64,000 bases of DNA from Leifsonia sp. Root4. Its GTDB lineage: Bacteria; Actinomycetota; Actinomycetes; Actinomycetales; Microbacteriaceae. The translations under genes and the position numbers were made by a program. Shown piece after piece: positions 24,348-33,147 of the stretch (position 1 is its first letter; every line of letters begins with the position of its first letter). The stretch is taken from the NCBI RefSeq assembly GCF_001425085.1, contig NZ_LMDN01000004.1:124001-188000 (forward strand). Reading direction: 5' to 3'. Below the pieces are notes generated by a model, which did not search any database, was not told the origin of the DNA, and saw nothing but the letters and a program-made list of their open reading frames with translations.

Positions 24348-25790
24348 ATGGGGACTGCGGTGCGCCGACAGCGTGCCCCGCTCACGTTGCGCTCTCTTCC
24401 GGGGCGTCTTCGCGAGGGGCTGGACGCTTTTGCCGGGCATTCGCCGTCCCGTTTTGCGATCCTGATCTTCACCGCACTGGTGCTGCTCTTCACGCTGCTG
24501 TTCTCGCTGCCGATCGCCGCGGAGAACGGCAAGATGACTCCGCTTCCCGACGCCCTCTTCACCGCCGTCTCGGTCATCTGCGTCACGGGGCTCGCGACCG
24601 TCAACATGGCGACGCACTGGTCGGACTTCGGCGACGTCCTCGTCTTCATCGGTGTGAACATCGGTGGAATCGGCGTGCTCACGCTGGCATCCATCCTGGG
24701 CATGATCATCAGCCGCCGCCTCGGGCTCCGGGCCAAGCTGATGGCCGCCAGCGACACGAACCCCAGCCGTCTGCACGTCGGCCCGGTCAACGAGGGCCAG
24801 ACCGTGCGCCTCGGCGAGGTCGGCAATCTGTTGGCGACCGTCGCGGTGAGCGCCCTGGCCATCGAGGCCATCGTCGCGCTCGTCCTCTTCCCACGGATGC
24901 TCGCCGTCGACGTGCCTCCCGGCGAGGCGGCCTGGCACAGCCTGTACTACGCGGCGATGGCGTTCACGAACACGGGCTTCAGCCCCAACGCGGCGGGGCT
25001 CACCCCGTGGGCGGAGGATTACGTCTTCCTCAGCGCACTCATGTTCGGCGTGATGCTCGGAGCCATCGGCTTCCCCGTCATCTACGCGCTGGCGCGGGGC
25101 TGGCGCAGGCCTCGCCGCTGGTCGGTGCACGTGAAGCTGACCCTGGTGACCTTCGGGCTGCTGCTCGTCGCCGGTGCCGCGCTCTACATCCTGCTCGAGT
25201 TCGACAACCCCAAGACCTTCGGCAAAGACGACGTTCTCGGCACGATCTTCCAGGCCTTCTTCCTCTCGACGATGACGAGATCGGGAGGGTTCTCCACGAT
25301 CAACATCGCCGATCTGCACGGATCCAGCCTGCTCGTCAGCGACATGCTCATGTTCATCGGCGGTGGCTCGGCCTCCACGGCCGGCGGCATCAAGGTGACG
25401 ACCCTCGCCGTCCTGTTCCTCGCGGCATTCGCCGAGGCACGCGGAAATGAGTCGATGGAGGCGTTCGGGCGACGCATCCCCCGCGACATCCTGCGCCTGG
25501 CCGTCAGCGTCGTGCTCTGGGGTGCGACGATCGTCGCCGTGTCGAGCATCGCGATCCTGCAGATCACCAAGGCGCCGTTCGACTACGTGCTCTTCGACGT
25601 CATCTCCGCCTTCGCCACCTGTGGCCTCTCGACGGGCCTCACCGCCGAGCTGCCGCCCGAGGGCGTCTACGTCATGGCCCTGACCATGTTCATGGGCCGC
25701 ATTGGTACAGTGACACTCGCGGCAGCGCTGGCTTCCAGCGTGCGCCGCCAGCTGTTCACACGCCCTGAAGAGAGGCCCATCGTTGGTTGA
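24348..25790 (+). CDS. TrkH/KtrB-type potassium uptake membrane subunit
   Basis: 480 residues with about eight to ten helices arranged as four MPM pore repeats. The selectivity-filter-like segments are VICVTGLATVNM, FTNTGFSPNAAGL, TRSGGFSTINIAD and FATCGLSTGLTAELP. Length and motifs fit KtrB. It imports K+ together with the TrkA/KtrA-type gating protein encoded next, which overlaps by 8 bp. The ATG at 24348 has GGAGGG 8 bp upstream; the longer open frame to the left runs antisense through arsR. Confidence 0.93.
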   Translation: MGTAVRRQRAPLTLRSLPGRLREGLDAFAGHSPSRFAILIFTALVLLFTLLFSLPIAAENGKMTPLPDALFTAVSVICVTGLATVNMATHWSDFGDVLVFIGVNIGGIGVLTLASILGMIISRRLGLRAKLMAASDTNPSRLHVGPVNEGQTVRLGEVGNLLATVAVSALAIEAIVALVLFPRMLAVDVPPGEAAWHSLYYAAMAFTNTGFSPNAAGLTPWAEDYVFLSALMFGVMLGAIGFPVIYALARGWRRPRRWSVHVKLTLVTFGLLLVAGAALYILLEFDNPKTFGKDDVLGTIFQAFFLSTMTRSGGFSTINIADLHGSSLLVSDMLMFIGGGSASTAGGIKVTTLAVLFLAAFAEARGNESMEAFGRRIPRDILRLAVSVVLWGATIVAVSSIAILQITKAPFDYVLFDVISAFATCGLSTGLTAELPPEGVYVMALTMFMGRIGTVTLAAALASSVRRQLFTRPEERPIVG

Positions 25791-26448
25791 TCGCAATAAG
25801 CACGACGCCCCGGTGCTCGTCATCGGACTCGGCCGTTTCGGTGCGGCGACCGCCGGCCAGCTCGACCGGCTCGGCCGCGAGGTGCTCGTCGTCGACGACA
25901 GTGCCGCCCTCGTTCAGAAGTGGGCGGAGCGCGTCACGCACGCCGTCCAGGCCGACGCGCGCTCCATCGACGCGTTGCGCCAGATCGGTGCCCAGGACTT
26001 CTCCGTCGCCGTCTGCGCCGTCGGATCCTCGGTGGAGGCCAGCGTCCTGATCACGGCGAACCTCGTCGACCTCGGCATCCCGCAGATCTGGGCCAAGGCG
26101 ATCTCGCAGTCGCACGGCAAGATCCTCGAGCGTATCGGCGCCAACCACGTCATCTACCCCGAGGCGGAAGCCGGCGAGCGCACAGCGCACCTGGTGAGCG
26201 GCCGCATGCTCGACTTCATCGAGTTCGACGACGACTTCGCGCTCGTCAAGATGTACCCGCCGAAGCCGATCCGCGGCATGTCGCTGACGGATTCCGGAGT
26301 GCGCACCAAGCACCGCATCACCGTCGTCGGAGTGAAGAGCCCCGGCCGCCCGTTCACCTACGCGACGGCCGACACCGTGGTCTCCAACCACGACCTCATC
26401 ATCGCCTCCGGCACCGAGGGCGACCTCGAGCGTTTCGCCGCGCTCTAG
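25783..26448 (+). CDS. TrkA/KtrA-type potassium channel gating protein
   Basis: 221 residues. RCK N domain with the Rossmann motif VLVIGLGRFGAATAGQL (about residues 11-27) and the acidic ribose-binding end of strand 2 (VLVVDDS), then an RCK C domain (about 135-221). It binds NAD(H) or ATP/ADP and gates the TrkH/KtrB pore. Start TTG 25783 overlaps the preceding gene by 8 bp, with GAAGAGAGG upstream. It is convergent with proC (4-bp overlap). Confidence 0.92.
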   Translation: MVDRNKHDAPVLVIGLGRFGAATAGQLDRLGREVLVVDDSAALVQKWAERVTHAVQADARSIDALRQIGAQDFSVAVCAVGSSVEASVLITANLVDLGIPQIWAKAISQSHGKILERIGANHVIYPEAEAGERTAHLVSGRMLDFIEFDDDFALVKMYPPKPIRGMSLTDSGVRTKHRITVVGVKSPGRPFTYATADTVVSNHDLIIASGTEGDLERFAAL

Positions 26449-27284
26449 CCGGCAGCGAGCTCGCGGGCGCGGGCGAGCGCGGCATCCGTCGCCTCGTCGA
26501 AGAGCGCGCTGATGCCGGCGCCCTCGAGCACGGCGATCGCGCGCTCTGTCGTGCCCTTGGGGCTGGTCACGCGGCGGCGCAGCTCTGCCGGGTTCTCGCC
26601 GGATGCCGCGAGCAGCTCGCTCGCACCGAGGAAGGTGTCGTTCACCATCAGCGCGGCCTGCTCGGGTGTGAAGCCCTTGGCGACCGCCGTGGCCGTGAGC
26701 TGCTCGATCAGGTAGAAGACGTAGGCGGGCCCGGAGCCGGAGATCGTGCTGAGGGCGTCGATCTGCTCCTCGGGAATCACGAGCACAGAGCCCACGGTCT
26801 CGAACAGCGCAACGGCGAGCGCCAGCTGCTCCTCGCTCGAACGGGTGCCGGCGGAGAGCCCGGTCACTGCCCGGCCGACGACGGCGGGCGTGTTCGGCAT
26901 CGAGCGGATCACCGCGACGCTCGGCGGCAGCAGCGATTCGAAGGTCGAAATCGTGACGCCAGCAGCCACACTGATGACGAGGGTGCCTGGCTCCAGCGCA
27001 TCCGCGATCTCGCCGAGCAGATCGGGCACCATCGCCGGCTTGACGGCGACGACGACGATCGACGCACCGCGCACGGCTGCACGGTTCGCCTCCGGGTCGT
27101 TCTCGGTCGCGAAGGCCGTGACGCCCTCCAATGCGGCGAGCTCGGCCGCCTTCGCGGCGCTGCGGTTGGTGGTGCGTATGCCGCCGTCGACGACGACCTC
27201 GGGCTTGAGCAGCCCCGCGAGGACGGCACCGGCCATCGATCCGGCACCAAGAAACGCGATTGCAGGCAGGTGTGTTGTAGTCAC
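26445..27284 (-). CDS. proC: Pyrroline-5-carboxylate reductase
   Basis: 279 residues, last step of proline synthesis (NADPH-dependent). N-terminal Rossmann motif AFLGAGSMAGAVLAGLL; the P5CR signature in the C-terminal helical domain reads ALSTISGSGPAYVFYLIEQL, followed by TSPKGTTERAI. Stand-alone gene, convergent with trkA and divergent from the CDF transporter (22 bp between starts). Confidence 0.95.
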   Translation of the reverse strand: MTTTHLPAIAFLGAGSMAGAVLAGLLKPEVVVDGGIRTTNRSAAKAAELAALEGVTAFATENDPEANRAAVRGASIVVVAVKPAMVPDLLGEIADALEPGTLVISVAAGVTISTFESLLPPSVAVIRSMPNTPAVVGRAVTGLSAGTRSSEEQLALAVALFETVGSVLVIPEEQIDALSTISGSGPAYVFYLIEQLTATAVAKGFTPEQAALMVNDTFLGASELLAASGENPAELRRRVTSPKGTTERAIAVLEGAGISALFDEATDAALARARELAAG

Positions 27285-27306
27285 GCCACCATCCTAGGAT
27301 TGCTCC

Positions 27307-28275
27307 ATGAGTGCATCGGGTGGAAACAAGGCGATCATCGCGGCCTTCCTCGCTAATACGGGAATCGCAATCACCAAATTCATTGCGGCGGCCCTATCGG
27401 GTTCGTCCTCAATGCTTGCCGAGGGTGTGCACTCGGTCGCGGATGCCGGCAACCAGCTGCTCCTGCTGCTCGGCGGCCGCAAGGCCAAGCGCAAGGCCAA
27501 CGCCGAGCACCCGTTCGGCTTCGGCCGCGAGCGCTACGTCTACGCCTTCGTCGTCTCGATCATCCTGTTCTCGGTCGGTGGCGTGTTCTCCCTCTACGAG
27601 GGCTTCAGCAAGCTGCAGCACCCGCACCCGCTGGACCCGGCCTGGTGGTGGCTGCCGATCGTCGTGCTTCTGGTCGCGATCGTGCTGGAGTCGTTCTCGC
27701 TGCGCACCGCCGTCAAGGAGAGCAACCTCGTGCGCGGCAAGCAGGGCTGGGTCGCGTTCGTCCGCCACGCGAAGGCGCCGGAACTGCCCGTCGTTCTGCT
27801 GGAGGACGTGGCCGCCCTCGTCGGTCTGGTGTTCGCGCTCATCGGTGTCGGGCTGACGGCGATCACCGGCAACGGAATCTACGACGCCGTTGGAACGCTG
27901 TTCATCGGCGCCCTGCTCATCGTGGTCGCCATCGTGCTCGGCATCGAGACGAAGAGCCTCCTGGTCGGCGAGGGCGCGAACCCTGCAGACGCCGTCGCCA
28001 TCGAAGACGCCATCCTCGCCGGCACCGAGCACGAGGGCATCATCCACATGAAGACGCTCTACCTCGGCCCGGAGGAGCTCATGGTCGGCGCCAAGATCGC
28101 GTTCTCCGCCGACAAGCGCTTCGCCGATGTCGCCACCGCCATCGACGCCATCGAGGCCCGCATCCGCGTCGCCGTGCCGACCGCCAGGGTCATCTACCTC
28201 GAACCAGACGTCTACTCGAAGTTCAACGGCCCGAACCCGCCGACCGACACCTTCGTGATCAAGGGCCTCGAGTAA
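27307..28275 (+). CDS. Cation diffusion facilitator family transporter
   Basis: 322 residues, about six helices plus a C-terminal cytoplasmic domain. The TM2 metal site reads MLAEGVHSVADAGNQ (His-x-x-x-Asp). In TM5 the usual HxxxD is replaced by LLEDVAALVG, as in the ZnT9-like branch, so metal selectivity or transport mode may differ from ZitB/FieF types. Likely exports a divalent cation (Zn, Mn or Fe). ATG at 27307; followed after 3 bp by a GATase gene. Confidence 0.9.
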   Translation: MSASGGNKAIIAAFLANTGIAITKFIAAALSGSSSMLAEGVHSVADAGNQLLLLLGGRKAKRKANAEHPFGFGRERYVYAFVVSIILFSVGGVFSLYEGFSKLQHPHPLDPAWWWLPIVVLLVAIVLESFSLRTAVKESNLVRGKQGWVAFVRHAKAPELPVVLLEDVAALVGLVFALIGVGLTAITGNGIYDAVGTLFIGALLIVVAIVLGIETKSLLVGEGANPADAVAIEDAILAGTEHEGIIHMKTLYLGPEELMVGAKIAFSADKRFADVATAIDAIEARIRVAVPTARVIYLEPDVYSKFNGPNPPTDTFVIKGLE

Positions 28276-28278
28276 GCC

Positions 28279-28992
28279 ATGGCTGAGAACGCCGGCCGCA
28301 CCGCCCTGGTGTTGCGCCACGACGAGACGATCCACCTGGGCAACCTGCTCCCCGTTCTGACTGAACACGGCTACTCGGTCGTCGTCGTCGACACCCCCGG
28401 CGCGGACTTCGACGCAATCGATCCTGCTGCGGCCGATCTGCTGGTCGTGCTCGGCGGCGACATGGGCGTGTACGAGAGCCAAGAACACCCGTACCTCGCC
28501 CACGAGATCGCCCTCATCCGCGCGCGGATCGACGCCGAACGCCCGGTCTTCGGCGTCTGCCTCGGCGCCCAGCTGATGGCGGAATCGCTCGGTGGCCGGG
28601 TCTACAAGGGCGAGAGCAACGAGATCGGCTACCGCAGCGTCGAACCGACGGCAGAGGGAGCCGACTCCCCGCTCCGCCACATCACGGGCGTGCCCGTGAT
28701 GCAGTGGCACAGTGACACCTTCGAGCTGCCAGCCGGTGTCACCCGCCTCGCCGGGTCGAGCGCCTACGGCAACGAGGCATTCGGCATCGACAACTGGGCG
28801 CTGGCCGTGCAGTTCCATCCAGAGGTCACGGCCGAGATGCACGATCAGTGGGTGGATGCCAGCGCCGGCGAGTTGATCGCGGAGGGAATCGACGCCGAGG
28901 CACTCCGCGCCGACAACGCGCGGCACAACGCCGCCATGCAGCTGGCCTCGCGCAAGCTCTTCGGCGAGTACCTCGACGGCCTCCCCCGCTAG
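28279..28992 (+). CDS. Class I glutamine amidotransferase (GuaA-N-like)
   Basis: 237 residues. Triad-type GATase-1 fold: nucleophile Cys94 in FGVCLGAQLMAESLGG, and His180/Glu182 in LAVQFHPEVTAE. A stand-alone domain resembling the GMP synthase glutaminase and YfeJ-like proteins; the synthase partner is not evident. It lies 3 bp after the CDF gene, probably the same transcript. Confidence 0.88.
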   Translation: MAENAGRTALVLRHDETIHLGNLLPVLTEHGYSVVVVDTPGADFDAIDPAAADLLVVLGGDMGVYESQEHPYLAHEIALIRARIDAERPVFGVCLGAQLMAESLGGRVYKGESNEIGYRSVEPTAEGADSPLRHITGVPVMQWHSDTFELPAGVTRLAGSSAYGNEAFGIDNWALAVQFHPEVTAEMHDQWVDASAGELIAEGIDAEALRADNARHNAAMQLASRKLFGEYLDGLPR

Positions 28993-29012
28993 GGCTCCGG
29001 CCTCGCCTCTTC

Positions 29013-29250
29013 CCGTTGATTGAGCTCACCTCCCGCTGATTGCGCCACCTCCCGTTGATTGAGCTTGTCGAAATCTGGGTTTCGACAAGCTCAACCAACG
29101 GGCGCGCTCACGGAGCGGATGCACAACGAGCGGCGCGCACAACGAGCGGGCGAGGTAAGAAGCTGCACCAGCATCAGCCACAGTTCCTGAGGCTGCCTTG
29201 GAACGGGCTGCCGCCTTTCGTGACGCTGCGCGTCGCGCTACTCAACCAGC
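29013..29250. repeat. Dispersed repeat cluster with large inverted pair
   Basis: CCCGTTGATTGAGCTTGTCG then, 4-10 bp on, GTTTCGACAAGCTCAACCAA give an inverted pair at about 29056-29103. Further on, CTGCCGCCTTTCGTGACGCT and GCGCGTCGCGCTA (29209-29240) match the 12.1 kb repeat tail. The gap 28993-29264 holds no gene. Confidence 0.85.
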
Positions 29251-29264
29251 GGACGCGCAGTGCC

Positions 29265-29735
29265 TCAGGGGCGCCGGGCTGGATCCGCGAAGAAGTCGGT
29301 GAGCAGGGCAGCGCAGCTGGCCTCCTCCACCCCGGCGAACACCTCGACGCGGTGGTGCAGCCGACGATCGCGCAGCACGTCGTAGACCGAGCCTGACGCC
29401 CCCGCCTTGTCGTCCCAGGCGCCGAACACGACGACGGGCACCCGTGCCGCGAGGATCGCGCCCGCGCACATCACGCACGGCTCCAGGGTGACGACGAGGG
29501 TGCATCCCTCGAGCCGCCAGTCGCCGCGCGCCGCCGTGGCCGAGCGGATCGCCACGATCTCGGCGTGCGCCGTCGGGTCGCTCAGCAGCTCGCGTTCGTT
29601 GTGTCCGGTGGCGATCACGGCGCCCGTCTCATCGATCAACACAGCCCCGACGGGCACGTCTCCCGTGGCCAGTGCCGACTCCGCCTCGGCGATGGCGCGC
29701 TGCATCCACTCGCTGTGCTCGGTGCGTTGACTCAT
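29265..29735 (-). CDS. tadA: tRNA-specific adenosine deaminase
   Basis: 156 residues, zinc cytidine/deoxycytidylate deaminase fold. Zinc ligands and proton shuttle: HAE (His57, Glu59) and PCVMC (Cys87, Cys90). It converts the wobble A34 of tRNA-Arg(ACG) to inosine; a tRNA-Arg(ACG) gene is present at 42.2 kb. The ATG at 29735 has GGAGGAG just upstream; the frame is open further. Divergent from upp. Confidence 0.92.
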   Translation of the reverse strand: MSQRTEHSEWMQRAIAEAESALATGDVPVGAVLIDETGAVIATGHNERELLSDPTAHAEIVAIRSATAARGDWRLEGCTLVVTLEPCVMCAGAILAARVPVVVFGAWDDKAGASGSVYDVLRDRRLHHRVEVFAGVEEASCAALLTDFFADPARRP

Positions 29736-29798
29736 GATCTCCTCCGGAACGACGGATTGCGCCTCACGGGAGGGCATGGCCGAACTAGGATTGAGCCT

Positions 29799-30431
29799 AT
29801 GCGAGTCCACGTTGCAGACCACCCGCTCATCACGCACAAGCTGACGGTGCTGCGCGATAAGAACACCCCATCGCCGGTGTTCCGCTCGCTCACCGAAGAG
29901 CTCATGACCCTTCTGGCGTATGAGGGCACCCGCAATGTGCGCGTGGAGCCCGTCACCATCCAGACCCCGGTCGCCGAGACCGAGGGCGTGCGGATCGGCG
30001 ACCCGAAGCCGCTGATCGTTCCCATCCTGCGCGCGGGGCTCGGCATGCTCGAGGGCATGGTCAAGCTGGTTCCGACCGCGGAGGTCGGCTTCCTCGGCAT
30101 GGCACGCGACGAAGAGACGCTGGAGCCGACGACATACGCCGAGCGCCTGCCGGAGGATCTCTCCGACCGCCAGTGCTTCGTGCTCGACCCGATGCTGGCC
30201 ACGGGCGGTTCACTCGCAGCCGCCATCGAGTTCCTCTTCGCGCGCGGCGCCAAGGACATCACCGCCATCTGCATCCTGGGCACCCCTGAGGGCCTGGAGG
30301 CCGTCGAGAAGGCCATGGCGGGCCGCGAGGTCACCATCGTCCTCGGCGCGCTCGACGAGCGCCTGAACGAGCACGGCTACATCGTCCCCGGCCTCGGCGA
30401 CGCCGGCGACCGCCTCTACGGCACGGTCTGA
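29799..30431 (+). CDS. upp: Uracil phosphoribosyltransferase
   Basis: 210 residues, the normal UPRT length. PRPP-binding loop [14 protein letters not shown] (about residues 128-141) and the C-terminal uracil-binding segment [17 protein letters not shown]. Salvages uracil to UMP; complements the nucleoside phosphorylase gene at 49.3 kb that would release uracil. ATG at 29799; terminator hairpin 33 bp downstream. Confidence 0.96.
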   Translation: MRVHVADHPLITHKLTVLRDKNTPSPVFRSLTEELMTLLAYEGTRNVRVEPVTIQTPVAETEGVRIGDPKPLIVPILRAGLGMLEGMVKLVPTAEVGFLGMARDEETLEPTTYAERLPEDLSDRQCFVLDPMLATGGSLAAAIEFLFARGAKDITAICILGTPEGLEAVEKAMAGREVTIVLGALDERLNEHGYIVPGLGDAGDRLYGTV

Positions 30432-30463
30432 TCCGCGCCCTGAGCTCCTGTTCCGATACTTCT

Positions 30464-30500
30464 GACGGGCAGCGCACTCCGGTGCGCTGCCCGTTTTCAT
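30464..30500 (+). terminator. Intrinsic terminator of upp
   Basis: ACGGGCAGCGCAC (30465-30477) pairs with GTGCGCTGCCCGT (30482-30494), loop TCCG(G), followed by TTTTCATTT. Confidence 0.92.
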
Positions 30501-31078
30501 TTGCCTGAAGCGTGAAGCTTCTTCGACCTGCGACTCGCCGCCCCCGCTTTGTTTCACGGAAATCCGATGAAGTCGCCATTAGTCGAGGATAATTTGACGA
30601 ACGGGCCCCCTGTCACGGATCATGCCACCTGCGCACTGCCCGGGCGCACGCTGTGCGTGACGAATTGCGTCTTTTTGCGTCACTGAATTGACACCCGCCG
30701 TAACACTCGCTTGACTACACCACATGACAACGAACGCTCACCCCCTGACCTCCCCCGAGGCCCAGAGGACTACCGGGATGATGATGCCCGGTGGTGCAGC
30801 CATGTGTTGTCGAATGTGCCGCTGATCCGCGAACCATTGCCGAGATCGCGCTGACAGGGCCGAGAGCCCGGAAGACGACCTCCCGAAGCCCCGCACACGG
30901 ACAGCTTCTCCCCCGCTCCGACATCTGAGTGTCGGAACGACAGCAGCAGCGCTGCACATTCATCGAACCTCCAGCTCGACGTCATCCGTCGACCGCTGAC
31001 CGACCCTCGCTCTGAGGCCGGCGGCGAGAGCGTACCCGCTCGGGGTTCCCCAGCCTCACATCATCCAAAGGACCCCTC
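30501..31078. promoter_or_regulatory. 578-bp leader/intergenic region upstream of the winged-helix gene
   Basis: The longest unique-sequence gap in the window. It contains an AT-rich stretch (GTCTTTTTGCG), a TTGACA hexamer at 30688-30693, a 33-codon Cys-ending frame (30724-30825) and a small hairpin CCGACA-TCTGAG-TGTCGG at about 30917-30934. The region after the short frame runs about 250 bp to the SD (AAAGGA) of the 31079 gene. Confidence 0.5.
30724..30825 (+). CDS. Candidate Cys-ending leader peptide
   Basis: An ATG-TGA frame of 33 residues that begins MTTNAHPLTSPEA and ends GGAAMCCRMCR. A TTGACA hexamer lies 30 bp upstream and there is no SD, so a leaderless transcript is possible. Clustered Cys codons at the end of short upstream frames are known as attenuation sensors in actinobacteria; this one does not show a family motif I recognise. 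It precedes a winged-helix regulator gene by 250 bp. May be a chance frame. Confidence 0.35.
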   Translation: MTTNAHPLTSPEAQRTTGMMMPGGAAMCCRMCR

Positions 31079-31783
31079 ATGTCGATCGCACAGCTCGCCC
31101 CCGCCCCCATCCAGACCACTCGCCCGGCACTGAGCCTGGCCCCCGCCCCGAGCGCCGCCCCCCGCATTCGCGCCGTCCCAGAGGGCACAGAGGCCCGCGG
31201 CTTCGTGCTCTACGTCGGACTCGACGAGGCCAAGGCCGCCGCAGCCGGCACGAGCCTGCACCGCATCGTCGAGGCCATCAAGGAGCTCACCGGCGAGATC
31301 GCCCCGAGCGCCCAGACCTACGCAGCCGTCGCCCTGGCCCCGGCCGGTGCAGGCGGACGTGACGTCGACGTCGTGCGCCTGGCACTGCAGGACCCGGCGG
31401 CGCTTGCGAAGCACCGCCAGCTCGACGACTCGGATGCCGACCGCCACCCCGCCGGCGTGATCGTCGACATCAGCCGCAAGCGCGTGCTGCTCGACGGCGA
31501 CGCCGCGGCGCTCACCTACAAGGAGTTCGAGCTGCTGCAGTACCTCGTACTGCGTGAGGGCCGCACGATCGACCGCGCCGAGCTCATCAGCTCGCTCTGG
31601 AACGCGGATGAGGACGAGGTCCCCAACGAGCGCACCATCGACGTGCACGTGCGTCGCCTGCGCTCCAAGCTCGGTGGCTACGAGGACATCGTGCGCACCG
31701 TGCGCGGCGTCGGCTACCGCTTCGACCGTCACGCAGACGTGTCGATCCGCCAGGCCTCGACCCCGAGCCCCGACTTCTTCTAG
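31079..31783 (+). CDS. Winged-helix (OmpR/PhoB-type) DNA-binding protein without receiver domain
   Basis: 234 residues. The C-terminal Trans_reg_C domain (about 130-225) is clear: RVLLDGDAAALTYKEFELLQYLV, NERTIDVHVRRLRSKL as recognition helix, and VRTVRGVGYRF as the wing hairpin. The N-terminal 120 residues (Ala/Pro-rich start, then FVLYVGLDEAKAAAAGTSLHRIV) do not show the Asp/Thr/Lys pattern of a phospho-receiver, so control is probably not by a histidine kinase. SD AAAGGA 6 bp before ATG. No kinase gene adjacent. Confidence 0.87.
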   Translation: MSIAQLAPAPIQTTRPALSLAPAPSAAPRIRAVPEGTEARGFVLYVGLDEAKAAAAGTSLHRIVEAIKELTGEIAPSAQTYAAVALAPAGAGGRDVDVVRLALQDPAALAKHRQLDDSDADRHPAGVIVDISRKRVLLDGDAAALTYKEFELLQYLVLREGRTIDRAELISSLWNADEDEVPNERTIDVHVRRLRSKLGGYEDIVRTVRGVGYRFDRHADVSIRQASTPSPDFF

Positions 31784-31792
31784 GCGGTTTCG

Positions 31793-31815
31793 GCCGGGCC
31801 CGGCCTCGGCCCGGC
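31793..31815 (+). terminator. GC-rich hairpin after the winged-helix gene
   Basis: GCCGGGCC (31793-31800) pairs with GGCCCGGC (31808-31815); it lies between convergent genes. Confidence 0.5.
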
Positions 31816-31822
31816 GAGTTCC

Positions 31823-32083
31823 TCAGCTCCGGCGGTGTCGCCGGATGGCCTGGTACGCGCGCATGAGCTGCGGAACCACCAGGTACACGGCGAGCGGCAC
31901 GACGACGATCGAGAGCACGAACGCGCGGGCGATGGGGTTCCAGTCGCCCGCGAACGGCTCGATCACGTAGAAGCCGATGGTGACGAGCGGAAAGATCGCC
32001 AGCCAGGTGATGAGTGCCCGCGCGTGAACCGACGGTGGGCGCTGGGTTCCTGCCGGAGCCTGCTGGGAAATGGACTGAGTCAT
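31823..32083 (-). CDS. Small two-helix membrane protein
   Basis: 86 residues: a Gln/Pro-rich N-terminus (about 25), helix 1 ALITWLAIFPLVTIGFYVI, helix 2 IARAFVLSIVVVPLAVYLVV, then a basic C-terminus ending IRRHRRS. It resembles small uncharacterised bacterial membrane proteins annotated near oxidoreductases. It follows the FAD oxidoreductase gene by 38 bp on the same strand with AAAGGAACC as SD. Function unknown. Confidence 0.7.
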   Translation of the reverse strand: MTQSISQQAPAGTQRPPSVHARALITWLAIFPLVTIGFYVIEPFAGDWNPIARAFVLSIVVVPLAVYLVVPQLMRAYQAIRRHRRS

Positions 32084-32121
32084 GGTGGGTTCCTTTCGTG
32101 GTGTGTACGGGGTGATGTCGG

Positions 32122-33057
32122 CTACGGCCGGGCCGCGGATGCCGCGTCGAGATCCTTCTCGAGAAGCCAGCCGTTGATGGCGATCGCCGCCGTGCTGCCG
32201 GCCCCGGCCGCGCTGATCACCTGAGCACCCGGCGTGACGACGTTACCGGCAGCCCAGACGCCGGGGACGCTGCTCTGCCCCGCCGCGTCGACGGCGATCA
32301 GCCCGCTCGTCTCGTCTTCTGCGCAGCCGAGCGAGCGCAGGAGAGAGTCGTGGGCGCGGGGCACCGGCGCGACGAACGCCGCATCGCACGCGACCGTGCG
32401 GCCGTCGACGAGGGCGACCCCGTCGAGCGCGCCCGGCCGCCCGAGGAACCCGGCGACGGCGCCGACCACGACCTGCACGCCGACGGACTCGAGGCGGGTG
32501 CGCTCGGCATCCGTGAGCTCGATGCCGTTGCTGACCACGGTCACGCGCTCGCTGTACCGCCGGAGCAGCCCGGCCTGTTTGAGCGACATCGCCCTGGCCG
32601 CGCCGCCGATCACGACGAGGGCCTGCCCGCGGACCTCGTAGCCGTGGCAGTACGGGCAGTGGTGCACGAGCGTGCCCCACCGCTCGCGGAGACCGGCGAT
32701 GTCGGGGACCTCGTCGTGCAGCCCGGTCGCGACGAGCACCGCTCGCGCCTGGACGGTGGATCCATCGGCCGTTGTCACCGTGAAGCCGTGTTCGGCGTCG
32801 CCCGTGAGCGACGTTGCCGAGGCCGCGAGCACGGCGCCTCCGGCATCCATCACCTCACGGCGCCCCACCTCGGCGAACTCGGCCGGCGGCATGCCGTCGC
32901 GCGAGAGGAAGCCGTGCATCACACGCGCCGCCGCATTGCGGGGCGCGCCCGAATCGAGCAGCAGCACCTGTGCCTGGGCGCGGGCCAGCACGAGCCCGGC
33001 ACTCAGACCAGCGGCTCCTGCCCCGAGAATGATCACATCGTGGTGCGTTGTCGTCAT
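32122..33057 (-). CDS. NAD(P)/FAD-dependent oxidoreductase (thioredoxin reductase-like)
   Basis: 311 residues. FAD-binding motif DVIILGAGAAGLSAGLVLARA at the N-terminus (residues 7-26), redox pair CPYC (Cys134, Cys137), second Rossmann region VVIGGAARAMSLKQAGLL, and the C-terminal flavin motif GVWAAGNVV. It matches the short thioredoxin-reductase-like group; the NADPH motif GGxxxA is degenerate (GGAARA), so pyridine nucleotide use is uncertain. The ATG at 33057 has GGAGGTGG upstream. Divergent from an XRE-cupin regulator, its likely controller. Confidence 0.88.
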   Translation of the reverse strand: MTTTHHDVIILGAGAAGLSAGLVLARAQAQVLLLDSGAPRNAAARVMHGFLSRDGMPPAEFAEVGRREVMDAGGAVLAASATSLTGDAEHGFTVTTADGSTVQARAVLVATGLHDEVPDIAGLRERWGTLVHHCPYCHGYEVRGQALVVIGGAARAMSLKQAGLLRRYSERVTVVSNGIELTDAERTRLESVGVQVVVGAVAGFLGRPGALDGVALVDGRTVACDAAFVAPVPRAHDSLLRSLGCAEDETSGLIAVDAAGQSSVPGVWAAGNVVTPGAQVISAAGAGSTAAIAINGWLLEKDLDAASAARP

Positions 33058-33147
33058 GGTCACCACCTCCGCATCCACGATGACACCAGGACGCTGTGAA
33101 ATGGGAATCTTGTTGCCAAAACTGGAACAGGCTGCTTCGATGGGAGC

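Noticed and set aside
30715-30963. Minus-strand frame starting MNVQRCCCRSD considered as a Cys-rich leader
   Set aside because: No minus-strand gene lies downstream before the upp terminator, so it would have nothing to control.
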